Of a stretch of 40,588 nt of DNA, positions 7,394 to 14,386 are shown in pieces. Under the pieces are notes generated by a model. That model was not told the origin of the DNA, made no database searches, and worked only from the letters and a program-made list of their open reading frames with translations. Within the stretch, counting starts at the first letter, position 1. The number at the start of each line of letters is the position of its first letter. Origin of the DNA: Candidatus Bathyarchaeota archaeon (GTDB lineage Archaea; Thermoproteota; Bathyarchaeia; 40CM-2-53-6); NCBI GenBank assembly GCA_005883085.1, contig VBAY01000047.1, positions 1-40,588 on the forward strand, given 5' to 3'. The position numbers and the translations under genes were made by a program.

Positions 7394-8545
7394 TCAAGGT
7401 GCGGGTTCGACGGACCAAGCAATTGGAAGGTTGTAGGGTACCTGTTGGATCTGTTTAGTAGCCCTTATTCGGAGTTCGTCCGCCATGCTGGTGATGATGG
7501 GACTGGAGTAATCCTCTATTCTCCCCTCGTCCGACAGATTGGCAATCCTTGGGTCCAGCGGGACCGCACCTAGAAAGGCTAATCCTAAACCTTGGGCCAG
7601 CTTTTGGCCTTTAGGGTCTCCGAATAGGCTGATTCTCTTACCGCAGTGAGGACAGTCTAGATAGCTCATATTCTCCACAAGTCCAAGGATCGGCGCTTCC
7701 ATCTTCTTGGCCATGTTCACTGCCTTGGACACGATCATGGAAGTAAGGTCCTGTGGGGAAGAAACGATTATGACGCCGTCCAGCGGAAGGGACTGAAAGA
7801 CCGTCAAGGGTGCATCACTGGTTCCAGGTGGAAGATCGACGAGTAAATAATGGAGGTCCCCCCAGTCAACGTCCCAATAGAGCTGGCGGATCACGCTGTT
7901 AACGATTGGACCGCGCCACACAACAGGCATGTTCGGATCCTCTAAGACTAAGTTGATTGACATGACCTTGATCCCGGTTTTCGTCTTGATTGGCACGATC
8001 CCTCCACTGGCCCCCTTGTAGGGCTTACCGGTCACACCAAGAACTTTGGCGATGCTTGGACCTGTGAGGTCGGCGTCCAATACTCCAACCTCATACCCGC
8101 GTCGCCTGAGCTCTGAGGCAAGCATACTTGTGACGAACGATTTTCCGACCCCCCCTTTTCCCGACATCACCGCAATTATGTTGCGAACGCCCCGTTTGCC
8201 CAACCGTTCAATCCCAGCGCCAACGGCGGACCCACTCTTCTGAAAGGTGGATGGGCTTGTCCCTCCTTTCATCATTGCCTTCAATTCTTCAAGCTCCTTC
8301 CGCGTCATGGTCGTCGTCTCAACCATGACGGACCGCACTCCCTCCAGCTTCTGCACGGCGCTCTCTACGTCAGCCTGAAGTGTCTTTGCCAGTGGACAGT
8401 GGGCCACTGTCAGGGCAATCTTGACGTTAACGCGTCCATCGTTTATAGAAATGTCGCGTACCATGTTCAGATCAACAATGCTTCGGCCGATCTCCGGGTC
8501 TAGCACGCTCTTCAGCCCTTCCATGACTAGCTTCTTATCAACCAA
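7394..8545 (-). CDS. mrp: DUF59-Mrp/NBP35-family Fe-S cluster carrier ATPase
   Basis: This 383-aa P-loop ATPase of the Mrp/ApbC/NBP35 family binds and transfers [4Fe-4S] clusters to target proteins. An N-terminal DUF59 domain (about 1-85, with SVLDPEIGRSIVDLNMV) is followed by the ATPase. The deviant Walker A MSGKGGVGKS lies at 128-137 and the Walker-B-like LLVDLPPGTSDAPLT near 240. The cluster-binding CxxC (CPHCGKRISLFG) is near residue 298. The TTG start lies 23 nt after a predicted transcript start (TATA at 8590-8597); Met8 is an alternative. It is divergent from the TrmB-like regulator. Together with the separate DUF59 protein at 4786, it suggests that Fe-S assembly is concentrated here. 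Confidence 0.94.
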   Translation of the reverse strand: MVDKKLVMEGLKSVLDPEIGRSIVDLNMVRDISINDGRVNVKIALTVAHCPLAKTLQADVESAVQKLEGVRSVMVETTTMTRKELEELKAMMKGGTSPSTFQKSGSAVGAGIERLGKRGVRNIIAVMSGKGGVGKSFVTSMLASELRRRGYEVGVLDADLTGPSIAKVLGVTGKPYKGASGGIVPIKTKTGIKVMSINLVLEDPNMPVVWRGPIVNSVIRQLYWDVDWGDLHYLLVDLPPGTSDAPLTVFQSLPLDGVIIVSSPQDLTSMIVSKAVNMAKKMEAPILGLVENMSYLDCPHCGKRISLFGDPKGQKLAQGLGLAFLGAVPLDPRIANLSDEGRIEDYSSPIITSMADELRIRATKQIQQVPYNLPIAWSVEPAP

Positions 8546-8589
8546 AGCACAAATCGCACTCCAAACAGTGATCAGTACGCCTCCGTCGC

Positions 8590-8597
8590 TATTTACA
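8590..8597 (-). promoter_or_regulatory. TATA box of mrp
   Basis: The minus strand reads TGTAAATAG here, about 45 bp upstream of the TTG start, predicting a leader of about 23 nt. Confidence 0.45.
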
Positions 8598-8614
8598 GTC
8601 TCCTTACGGTAGCC

Positions 8615-8646
8615 AACAAGGTTGTTATCCTAACTCGCTTGGTTAG
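8615..8646. promoter_or_regulatory. Two inverted repeats in the mrp/TrmB divergent promoter
   Basis: AACAA-GG-TTGTT (8615-8626) and CTAAC-N7-GTTAG (8630-8646) are perfect inverted repeats. They lie directly upstream of the TrmB-like gene's ATG at 8652 and between it and mrp. Their position over the predicted core promoter fits operator sites, possibly for the regulator itself. Confidence 0.4.
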
Positions 8647-8651
8647 ATGCA

Positions 8652-9410
8652 ATGACCGTATCTGAGACGACGAAGAAGGCCCTGAAGCATTTTGGACTGA
8701 CTGAATACGAGGTCAAGGCCTACATTGCTCTCGTGGAGGCCGGGCCAGTGCCCGCCAGCCAACTCAGCACGACAGCAGGGATTCCATATTCTAAGATCTA
8801 CGAAATACTGGGAAATCTTGAGCGAAAGGGTTGGGTGGAGACAGAGCAAGGTAGGCCGAGTAAGTATTTTGCCAAACCTCCGTCCACCGCTCTTGAATCC
8901 TCCAGAGTTCGAATGGAGAATACGCTCAAGTCAAGCCAGAGCGATGCGCTGACCGAACTGCAACCTCTTTACGAGAAGAAAGAGGTCCAAGAGAGACCAG
9001 ACATATGGATCGTAAGGGGACAGAACAATATTCTAGACAGGATCAAAGAGACTCTGGGGAGAACGAGGAGGGAACTGCTGGTTGCCATGCCCGTACTTCC
9101 GGACTCACTGATTTCAGTGGCCGCCCCATTGCTCTCCAACATGAACAGTAGGGGGATAAAGGTCTCAATAATGGTTCCAAGTGTTACCGCCAAAGAGGCG
9201 ATCAGGAGGCTGAAGGGCTTGGCGGAGGTCCGAGTTCGAGAGCAAATGTTCGGTGGAGGGATGATCTCAGACAGCAACCAGATAATTATTCTTCTAGGAG
9301 AAGAACCTGAAAAGGGGCTCACCCTAGCGATATCCTCGGAACATGTGGGACTCGTGAAGTTCGGAAAAATATACTTCGAATTTCTTTGGGAGAACTCCAG
9401 GCTTGCTTAA
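8652..9410 (+). CDS. TrmB-family transcriptional regulator
   Basis: This 252-aa regulator has an N-terminal winged helix-turn-helix of the TrmB type (about residues 5-80: LKHFGLTEYEVKAYIALVEA, then GIPYSKIYEILGNLERKGWV). The following region, TEQGRPSKYFAKPP, is the typical end of the wing. A coiled-coil-like linker (about 88-112) leads to a C-terminal ligand-binding-like domain (about 115-250) with PDIWIVRG and LLVAMPVLPDS. Characterised TrmB proteins sense sugars and control transport or metabolic genes; here the ligand is unknown. The ATG start is 5 nt after the second inverted repeat, so the mRNA is probably leaderless. It is divergent from mrp. Confidence 0.9.
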   Translation: MTVSETTKKALKHFGLTEYEVKAYIALVEAGPVPASQLSTTAGIPYSKIYEILGNLERKGWVETEQGRPSKYFAKPPSTALESSRVRMENTLKSSQSDALTELQPLYEKKEVQERPDIWIVRGQNNILDRIKETLGRTRRELLVAMPVLPDSLISVAAPLLSNMNSRGIKVSIMVPSVTAKEAIRRLKGLAEVRVREQMFGGGMISDSNQIIILLGEEPEKGLTLAISSEHVGLVKFGKIYFEFLWENSRLA

Positions 9411-9462
9411 GCTGTGGACCGGACAAAAGGTAAAAGACCATGAGGAAGTAGCCACGGGCGAT

Positions 9463-9630
9463 GCTCCGGTGGTGTAGCCCGGTTTAGCATAGCGGCCTTA
9501 GCCCAAGAACGAAGGATGGGCGGCGAATCGAGCTCTGGCCGGGTGGCGGCGGAGAATCGAGAACTCCAGAGCCGTTGATCGCGGGTTCAAAAGCGGCCAG
9601 GAGCCGCGGAGAATCCCGCCCGGAGCACCA
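9463..9630 (+). tRNA. Intron-containing tRNA, probably tRNA-Glu(TTC), with encoded CCA
   Basis: The acceptor arms GCTCCGG (9463-9469) and CCGGAGC (9620-9626) pair perfectly, followed by A73 and CCA (9627-9630). The D arm (TGGTGTAGCCCGG) and first base pairs resemble archaeal tRNA-Glu, and A73 fits. The anticodon stem is GCGGC (9492-9496) with GCCGT (9571-9575), the variable loop is TGATC and the T stem is GCGGG/CCCGC. A 22-nt insertion splits the T loop, restoring TTCAAAT when removed (about 9591-9612). The anticodon loop holds about 67 extra nt (9497-9570). The simplest reading joins CTT to TCG and A, giving anticodon TTC with introns after positions 34 and 37, but the exact junctions are uncertain. 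CTCCAGA next to the 3' stem also permits a tRNA-Trp reading. Confidence 0.8.
9591..9612 (+). other. 22-nt intron in the T loop of the probable tRNA-Glu
   Basis: Between TTCAA and AT of the T loop lies a hairpin with stem GCGGC/GCCGC (9593-9597/9603-9607) and loop CAGGA. It is flanked by an A-rich bulge on the 5' side and GAA on the 3' side, a relaxed bulge-helix-bulge. Removing 22 nt restores a 7-nt T loop. The cut can slide by one A without changing the product. Confidence 0.75.
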
Positions 9631-9699
9631 CCAACGAGCTACCACAGGGCTTATTTCGAATCTGGATCCTCAAAACGGCATAGCGCCTCGACAATACGG

Positions 9700-9816
9700 G
9701 CGGGGGTACCATAGCCAGGTCAAATGGGCAGTGGACCTGGATGAGAGCGGGTCCGCCTATGGCTTAGGACCCTGTGGCGAAGGCCTTCGTGGGTTCGAAT
9801 CCCACCCCCCGCACCA
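9700..9816 (+). tRNA. tRNA-Leu(TAG) with a 29-nt intron and encoded CCA
   Basis: This is a class II tRNA with acceptor stem GCGGGGG (9700-9706) and CCCCCGC (9806-9812), A73 at 9813 and CCA at 9814-9816. The D arm is CCAT/ATGG around AGCCAGGTCAA, the variable arm is long (9775-9788) and the T arm GTGGG-TTCGAAT-CCCAC is regular. Anticodon loop CTTAGGA (9763-9769) gives anticodon TAG, read as Leu. The 5' anticodon stem is split: CAG (9729-9731) must join GG (9761-9762) to pair with CCCTG (9770-9774), so 9732-9760 is an intron between positions 29 and 30. It follows the probable tRNA-Glu by 69 bp. Confidence 0.92.
9732..9760 (+). other. 29-nt intron at position 29/30 of tRNA-Leu
   Basis: A full bulge-helix-bulge can be drawn: central helix GGGC/GCCT (9726-9729 with 9755-9758), bulges AGT (9730-9732) and ATG (9759-9761), and intron stem GGACC/GGTCC (9733-9737/9750-9754). 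Cutting after the second base of each bulge gives exactly the exons needed for a paired anticodon stem. Confidence 0.8.
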
Positions 9817-10117
9817 GATTCAAAGTTTCTTTCTGATTACAAAGAGGATGTTTCATCAATCGGGTCTGACATGAATTTACGCGAGGGTTGCAATAGAAGA
9901 CAGGCTTCTCAAACTGACTGCCAATTCAAAAGGATTCATTGAATATTCACATAACTTACAAGAGACGATTATTCAACCGACCGCGTGAAATACGACCGGG
10001 CGCCAGGTCTTTGCGGAAGCCAGCAGATCGCACTATCGGCAATCCAGAGAGCGGCGGCCGCCGAAGAGCATTTCTATAACGGGCTACGCCCTGCTACTAT
10101 CAGAGCGGCCTCTCGTA
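9817..10117. other. Gap between tRNA-Leu and the secreted-protein gene
   Basis: This 301-bp stretch contains the promoter of the next gene at its right end. A plus-strand frame from 9985 overlaps the better-supported gene at 10118 in another frame and lacks a signal peptide or domain. I see no further RNA gene. Confidence 0.4.
10071..10079 (+). promoter_or_regulatory. TATA box of the 307-aa secreted-protein gene
   Basis: TTTCTATAA is centred about 43 bp upstream of the ATG at 10118, giving a predicted leader of about 16 nt. Confidence 0.45.
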
Positions 10118-11041
10118 ATGCAGCAACGAAAAATCTTCTTCCTCGTCCTTTTGTTACTAACCCTTTTCCCGGTCACCGTTGTTGCCGAGTCAAGGGCAGC
10201 TCCCGTAGACGTGACTGTGACCGCGACGGGGGCAACCTTGAACATGCACCTCTTGCTAATGGAGAATCTCACTTCGCTGCCAAAAATCAGCTTGTACCTG
10301 GGATCCACAAATTCTACAACCATCGCCGGACCAATCGCTAAGGGTATTCAGAAACTACTGCCAGATGCAAGGGTCACGAGCATTGAGCTGCACGCTAAAA
10401 CCCTGAACGCCACCGGAAGATGGGTCCTCCAAGAAAACTACACCATTCAGATCTCAGGCTCAAACGGAGGAACTGGAAGTTTCGTCAGATCAGACCTCAG
10501 TTATCTATCCATGAATGTCAACGACTCGATTAACATCGCTGGGGCAGAGCTGAACACCGTTGGCGCTGAATACCTCCTCGCGCCTCTTAACGCACAGGAC
10601 CCTTCGCAGACTCGGTATTTTATCGACAATACTGAAACCCTCAACACGGTTATCCCCGCTCTGACAACGAAAGTGTTTGCTCTGCTCGACTTTAGCTGGG
10701 TTCCACAAGTTGCCGCCTGGGATCGCCAGAATGATGTTCTCAAACAGACGACAAAATGGACAATAACCCCATCAAGTCCACGATACAACCTTACACTCGG
10801 TAAACGATCTCCGGAGGGTATCTTAAGGGGAGCCCTAGTAGCAGTTTATGATCCGTCCCTAGAGCTTACAGTCAGCCACAACGCATGGGCTCAGGGAACA
10901 CAGATCGTCTTTAGCCTTCCGAACCCCTTTGACGTGTGGATGCCAGGCATCATAGCAATTCCAATCGTAGTGTGGGCTGTCAGCTTCACCTTGGAGAGGA
11001 ACTTCACAGGACGCGCCCCTTCCAAGAGGAAAAAACGATAG
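10118..11041 (+). CDS. Secreted protein anchored by a C-terminal membrane helix
   Basis: I do not recognise a family. The 307 residues begin with a classic signal peptide (QQRKIFFLVLLLLTLFPVTV, likely cut near VAES). A beta-rich extracytoplasmic domain of about 240 residues follows, with several N-glycosylation sequons (NLT, NST, NAT, NYT). Near the C-terminus a single membrane helix (about residues 272-290: WMPGIIAIPIVVWAVSFTL) is followed by a basic tail (APSKRKKR) that should stay in the cytoplasm. This places the domain on the outer face of the membrane. The ATG follows a TATA box by about 43 bp. The gene lies alone between the tRNAs and the transporter locus and converges on oppF. Confidence 0.8.
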   Translation: MQQRKIFFLVLLLLTLFPVTVVAESRAAPVDVTVTATGATLNMHLLLMENLTSLPKISLYLGSTNSTTIAGPIAKGIQKLLPDARVTSIELHAKTLNATGRWVLQENYTIQISGSNGGTGSFVRSDLSYLSMNVNDSINIAGAELNTVGAEYLLAPLNAQDPSQTRYFIDNTETLNTVIPALTTKVFALLDFSWVPQVAAWDRQNDVLKQTTKWTITPSSPRYNLTLGKRSPEGILRGALVAVYDPSLELTVSHNAWAQGTQIVFSLPNPFDVWMPGIIAIPIVVWAVSFTLERNFTGRAPSKRKKR

Positions 11042-11249
11042 ACGCCACACCATAGCCTATCTTTCCATGATCCCACGGCTCCGACGCGCAGCTCCCAGTT
11101 AGTAGTAGGAAAAAGGGCCTTGGTTATTGTCAGCCCAGCTCAGGCTCGCATCCATCTTAGATCTAACGGGTGTCGTCTGAGTATTCGGACATCAGAGGAC
11201 TCGATAGCGATTGGAAAGTACGCAGACTCTGGGTTTGAAGGGTTAACGT

Positions 11250-12290
11250 TCAGGTGTAGAGGTGACAGGCCACGAAGTGGTCCTTTTCGAGTTCGACTAG
11301 AGCAGGCTCCTCTTTCACGCATCTCTCGTGGGCGTAGGGACATCTAGTGTGGAACCTACAGCCTGTTGGAGGGTCAATTGGACTAGGAATTTCGCCACTG
11401 ATAACGTCGGTTGCGCGCTTGGATTCAGGGTCGGGAAGAGGTACAGCATCGATCAAGGCTTGTGTATACGGGTGAAGAGGTCGGTCAACAACCTCGGCAG
11501 CTGAGCTCATTTCCATCATCTTGCCGAGATATAGGACGGCAATGCGATCCGAGATGTGCTTCGCCAGGGCAATGTCGTGGGTGATGAAGAGAATCGAAGC
11601 CGAAGTTTTTCTTACGAGCTCGGCCATGAGCATGATGATTTCAGCCCTGATGGATACATCGAGCATGGAAACGGGCTCGTCCGCGACGACGAAGCTTGGG
11701 TTGAGAATGAAGGCTCTGGCCACCGCCACCCTCTGTCGCTGACCGCCGCTCAGTTCGTGAGGGAAGCGGTACATGAACTCCTCAGGTGGGACGAGTTGCA
11801 CTTCAACAAGCATCTTTTTCACCCACTCCTCCAGTTCGGCTTCTCCCTTGGCCATATGTTGGACTCTTAGCGGCTCGGCGATAATCTCTTTGATGATCAT
11901 TCGGGGGTTCAAGGACTCAAAAGGGTCCTGGAAGACGATCTGCATCTCACGTCGAAGTGGCTTGAGCTCTTTGTCTCCGAGTTGAGTAATGTCCCTACCC
12001 TGGAATAATATGCTACCACTGGACGGGCGCACGAGGCGAAGAACTACTTTGCCTAAGGTTGTCTTTCCGCTTCCGCTCTCTCCCGCCAGAGCCAAGATTT
12101 CGCCTTTCTTGAGAGTGAAGCTTACCCCGTCTACCGCCTTCACGTTTAGTTCACCTCTCGAAAGTAGGGTCTCAAAGAAACCTCTACGGAGCGGGTACCA
12201 CTTTCTCAGATTCTCCACGCGGAGAATCTCTTCAAGCCCGGCACCTTCAGGAACTGGCGGGCTTTCCTGACCAGCGGTTTGCGATTCCAT
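11250..12290 (-). CDS. oppF: Peptide-type ABC transporter ATP-binding protein OppF
   Basis: A 346-aa ATPase subunit of an oligopeptide/dipeptide-type ABC importer. Walker A is ALAGESGSGKTTLG, the ABC signature is ELSGGQRQRVAVARA and Walker B is SFVVADEPVSMLD, with the switch His in ITHDIAL. The C-terminal oligopeptide-transporter extension (from about residue 275) carries GCRFHTRCPYAHERC, a Cys cluster known in this subfamily to bind an Fe-S cluster in some members. An extended N-terminus (about 20 residues, Glu/Pro-rich) precedes the domain. AGAGGTT lies about 7 nt upstream of the ATG. It follows oppD by 13 bp and forms the ATPase heterodimer with it. Confidence 0.95.
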   Translation of the reverse strand: MESQTAGQESPPVPEGAGLEEILRVENLRKWYPLRRGFFETLLSRGELNVKAVDGVSFTLKKGEILALAGESGSGKTTLGKVVLRLVRPSSGSILFQGRDITQLGDKELKPLRREMQIVFQDPFESLNPRMIIKEIIAEPLRVQHMAKGEAELEEWVKKMLVEVQLVPPEEFMYRFPHELSGGQRQRVAVARAFILNPSFVVADEPVSMLDVSIRAEIIMLMAELVRKTSASILFITHDIALAKHISDRIAVLYLGKMMEMSSAAEVVDRPLHPYTQALIDAVPLPDPESKRATDVISGEIPSPIDPPTGCRFHTRCPYAHERCVKEEPALVELEKDHFVACHLYT

Positions 12291-12303
12291 CTTGAACCTC
12301 TCT

Positions 12304-13260
12304 TTAATATAGATGGCATGCGGCCCGGTGCAGTTTCTCTCCGTGCTCGAGGAGAAGAGGTTCTTCTATCTTGCATACGTCCATGATATAGGGGCATCTA
12401 GGATGAAATCTGCAAGCAGAGGGGGGATTGAGCAGATCGGGAGGCTGACCGGGTATTGAGGTAAGACGGACCTTCGGCCCCTTGATGCTCGGAAAGGCCT
12501 TGATCAGACCCTGAGTGTATGGATGAAGAGGATTCTTGAAGACAGAAACTGCGTCTCCGTATTCCACTATTTTTCCGGCATACATTATCGCAACCTTCTC
12601 ACACGTCTCTGCGATTATTGATAGGTCGTGACTGATGAGAATCATCGACAGCCCGAGCTTGTCCTTGAGCTCTTTCAGGAGTTTCAGGGTTTGGGCAGCC
12701 ACTATGACGTCGAGTGCTGTTCCCGGCTCGTCGCCTATGAGCAGGGTAGGATTCACCGCCAGAGCCATTGCGATCAGGGCTCGTTGTCTCATTCCTCCGC
12801 TATACTCATGTGGGTAGTTATCGGCACGCGACGGCTCGATCCCCACAGTCTCCAATAATTTCGCAACCCGATCCTTGACATCTGAACCAGAAACATCTTT
12901 CTCGTGTGTCTTGATTGCCTCAGCGATCTGTTCGCCCACCTTGATGACGGGGTTGAGGGCGTTCATAGCTCCTTGGAAGACTATTGAAATCCCCTTCCAG
13001 CGTATCTTTCTCATCTCCTCCTCTGAAAGAGGTACAAGATCTCGCCCTTCGAAGAGGATCTTGCCCTTTCGAATCACGCCTCCTTGAGGCAGGATCTTGA
13101 GAAGCGATAGAGCCACGGTACTTTTGCCGCAACCCGATTCCCCGGCAATGCCCAGGGCCTCACCCTCAGCGACGTCGAAGCTGACGTTCTCGGCGGCCTT
13201 GACCCAGCCCCGCATTGTGCGGTAGTGAGTGGTAAGGCCTTGAACTTGCAGAACTGGCAT
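12304..13260 (-). CDS. oppD: Peptide-type ABC transporter ATP-binding protein OppD
   Basis: A 318-aa ATPase paired with OppF. Walker A is GIAGESGCGKSTVALS, the signature is EYSGGMRQRALIAMALA and Walker B is TLLIGDEPGTALD, with the switch His in LISHDLS. The C-terminal extension carries CRFHPRCPYIMDVC, the same Cys arrangement as OppF. ATG start; no clear Shine-Dalgarno. The oppD-oppF pair is separated from the permease genes by two small membrane-protein genes, one of them on the opposite strand, so it probably has its own transcript. Confidence 0.95.
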   Translation of the reverse strand: MPVLQVQGLTTHYRTMRGWVKAAENVSFDVAEGEALGIAGESGCGKSTVALSLLKILPQGGVIRKGKILFEGRDLVPLSEEEMRKIRWKGISIVFQGAMNALNPVIKVGEQIAEAIKTHEKDVSGSDVKDRVAKLLETVGIEPSRADNYPHEYSGGMRQRALIAMALAVNPTLLIGDEPGTALDVIVAAQTLKLLKELKDKLGLSMILISHDLSIIAETCEKVAIMYAGKIVEYGDAVSVFKNPLHPYTQGLIKAFPSIKGPKVRLTSIPGQPPDLLNPPSACRFHPRCPYIMDVCKIEEPLLLEHGEKLHRAACHLY

Positions 13261-13327
13261 ATATCGCGAGGCACTTAATTCTCGATGCTCACCCCGTGAA
13301 ATAAGCTTTGGGGCTTTGCGACTTCAT

Positions 13328-13930
13328 CTAAGCAAGTTGGACCGCTTGTTCCGAGTCGTAAAGAACAAACCCTGTCACTGGATCGAGAAAGGTTGACACG
13401 TCTACCGTGAGAGAACAATGGGCAATCAACGGATAGTTTGTTGCGTTGAAATCGGCTAATTGAGCGGCTTGTTCGGGCGGGGGGATTACCAGCACATCAC
13501 CGCTCATCTGCGAGTGTGGAGGTAGAGGTTTGTTGATAGACTGGGAGCCTGTGAGGGGATAGATTGTGAAAAGCGTTGTATTGGAGGATGACACTGAAGA
13601 TGAAAAATGGATCTTGAGGTCAAACAGCTTCACCGTAAAGCCCGAGTAGTCAGTTGGATTGTCCACGATGATATGTGAAACAATCGACGTCTGGTTTGAC
13701 ACTGCATCGCGCCGATAGACGACGCTTGAGATTTGTTGGTCGATACTGCCGAGAGACGGATAGTAATTCAAATAGTTCGCAGATGCAACAGAAATATAGA
13801 CGACCGAGACCATGCTGAGAATTGTGAATACTAAGACCAAGACTCGTCTGAAACTCCAACGAGGCCTCGCGATAGGTATCCTGAGCCCCGCTTTCTGAGG
13901 AGAAATAGAATTGGTGAAGTGTACAGCCAT
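13328..13930 (-). CDS. Membrane-anchored extracytoplasmic protein, LEA14/WHy-like
   Basis: With the ATG at 13930 the product is 200 aa. A basic stretch (RWSFRR) precedes one membrane helix (about residues 29-50: VLVLVFTILSMVSVVYISVA), then an external beta-rich domain of about 145 residues. The core HIIVDNPTDYSGFTVKLFDL resembles the start of LEA14/WHy-type domains, which have an 'NP' followed by alternating strands. This is a tentative match. The frame stays open to 14152 and would give 274 aa, but that extra part is Pro/Ser-rich, lacks a domain and runs antisense to a good plus-strand gene, so I prefer 13930. Its start overlaps the start of that plus-strand gene by 20 bp. Confidence 0.7.
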   Translation of the reverse strand: MAVHFTNSISPQKAGLRIPIARPRWSFRRVLVLVFTILSMVSVVYISVASANYLNYYPSLGSIDQQISSVVYRRDAVSNQTSIVSHIIVDNPTDYSGFTVKLFDLKIHFSSSVSSSNTTLFTIYPLTGSQSINKPLPPHSQMSGDVLVIPPPEQAAQLADFNATNYPLIAHCSLTVDVSTFLDPVTGFVLYDSEQAVQLA

Positions 13931-14378
13931 ACGACTTGGAGGACTTAGGACAGCACTTGGAACCGTGCTAGTGACACTAGGCTGGGCAACTTCTCTCGCC
14001 GCCATCACCTTGGTAGGCGTATTCAATGGGTTGCTACTCCCAAGGGAATTGGGGGGCCTTCTCCCGGAAGTATTAGGAGGCAGCCAATGGGCGCGATGGA
14101 TCCTATACTTAGCAATGCTCGGGACATCTATCCTCGCCGCGTTACTCATCAATAACCCCGGGATTGCATTTGGATCGTACTTTGTGTCCTACTGTGTTGC
14201 CGGAGCAATTACGTACTTGGTACTCATCCTTCCAGAACTCCTAGGCGCTTACGGTAGTCCCGGGGTTCTAGTGGAGGCGTCGATCAGATTCACTTTCGTA
14301 GCTCTCTTTCCGTTTCCCCTAATTGCGGGTCTTGTGGGGACGATCTTGGGGTCGGCACTCGGAGAGATGCACGGATAG
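13911..14378 (+). CDS. Small integral membrane protein (four membrane helices)
   Basis: This 155-aa protein of unknown family has four hydrophobic helices, including TVLVTLGWATSLAAITLVGV, WILYLAMLGTSILAALLI and FVSYCVAGAITYLVLILPEL, and ends GTILGSALGEMHG. The TTG start at 13911 has GAGGAG 8 nt upstream (13897-13902), a strong ribosome-binding site that also argues the gene is real; GTG at 13914 is an alternative. It is the only plus-strand gene in the transporter locus. It sits between oppC (converging, 8-bp gap) and the LEA-like gene (diverging, overlapping starts). A role in the transporter is possible only by position. Confidence 0.75.
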   Translation: MVKCTAIRLGGLRTALGTVLVTLGWATSLAAITLVGVFNGLLLPRELGGLLPEVLGGSQWARWILYLAMLGTSILAALLINNPGIAFGSYFVSYCVAGAITYLVLILPELLGAYGSPGVLVEASIRFTFVALFPFPLIAGLVGTILGSALGEMHG

Positions 14379-14386
14379 TGCACTGA

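Noticed and set aside
9463..9630. Reading the first tRNA as tRNA-Trp(CCA)
   Set aside because: CTCCAGA lies beside the 3' anticodon stem, but the acceptor and D arm resemble tRNA-Glu. In the Trp reading all extra bases must sit before position 32 or 33 with no convincing bulge-helix-bulge. Kept as an alternative only.
9985..10341. 118-codon plus-strand frame before the secreted-protein gene
   Set aside because: It overlaps the 10118-11041 gene in another frame, has no domain, and the latter has a signal peptide and a TATA box.
11042..11249. Possible RNA gene between the secreted-protein gene and oppF
   Set aside because: No cloverleaf, box C/D or stable long hairpin could be drawn; left unassigned.
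13931..14152. N-terminal extension of the LEA14-like minus-strand protein to 274 aa
   Set aside because: The extra residues are low-complexity and antisense to a membrane-protein gene with a strong ribosome-binding site.
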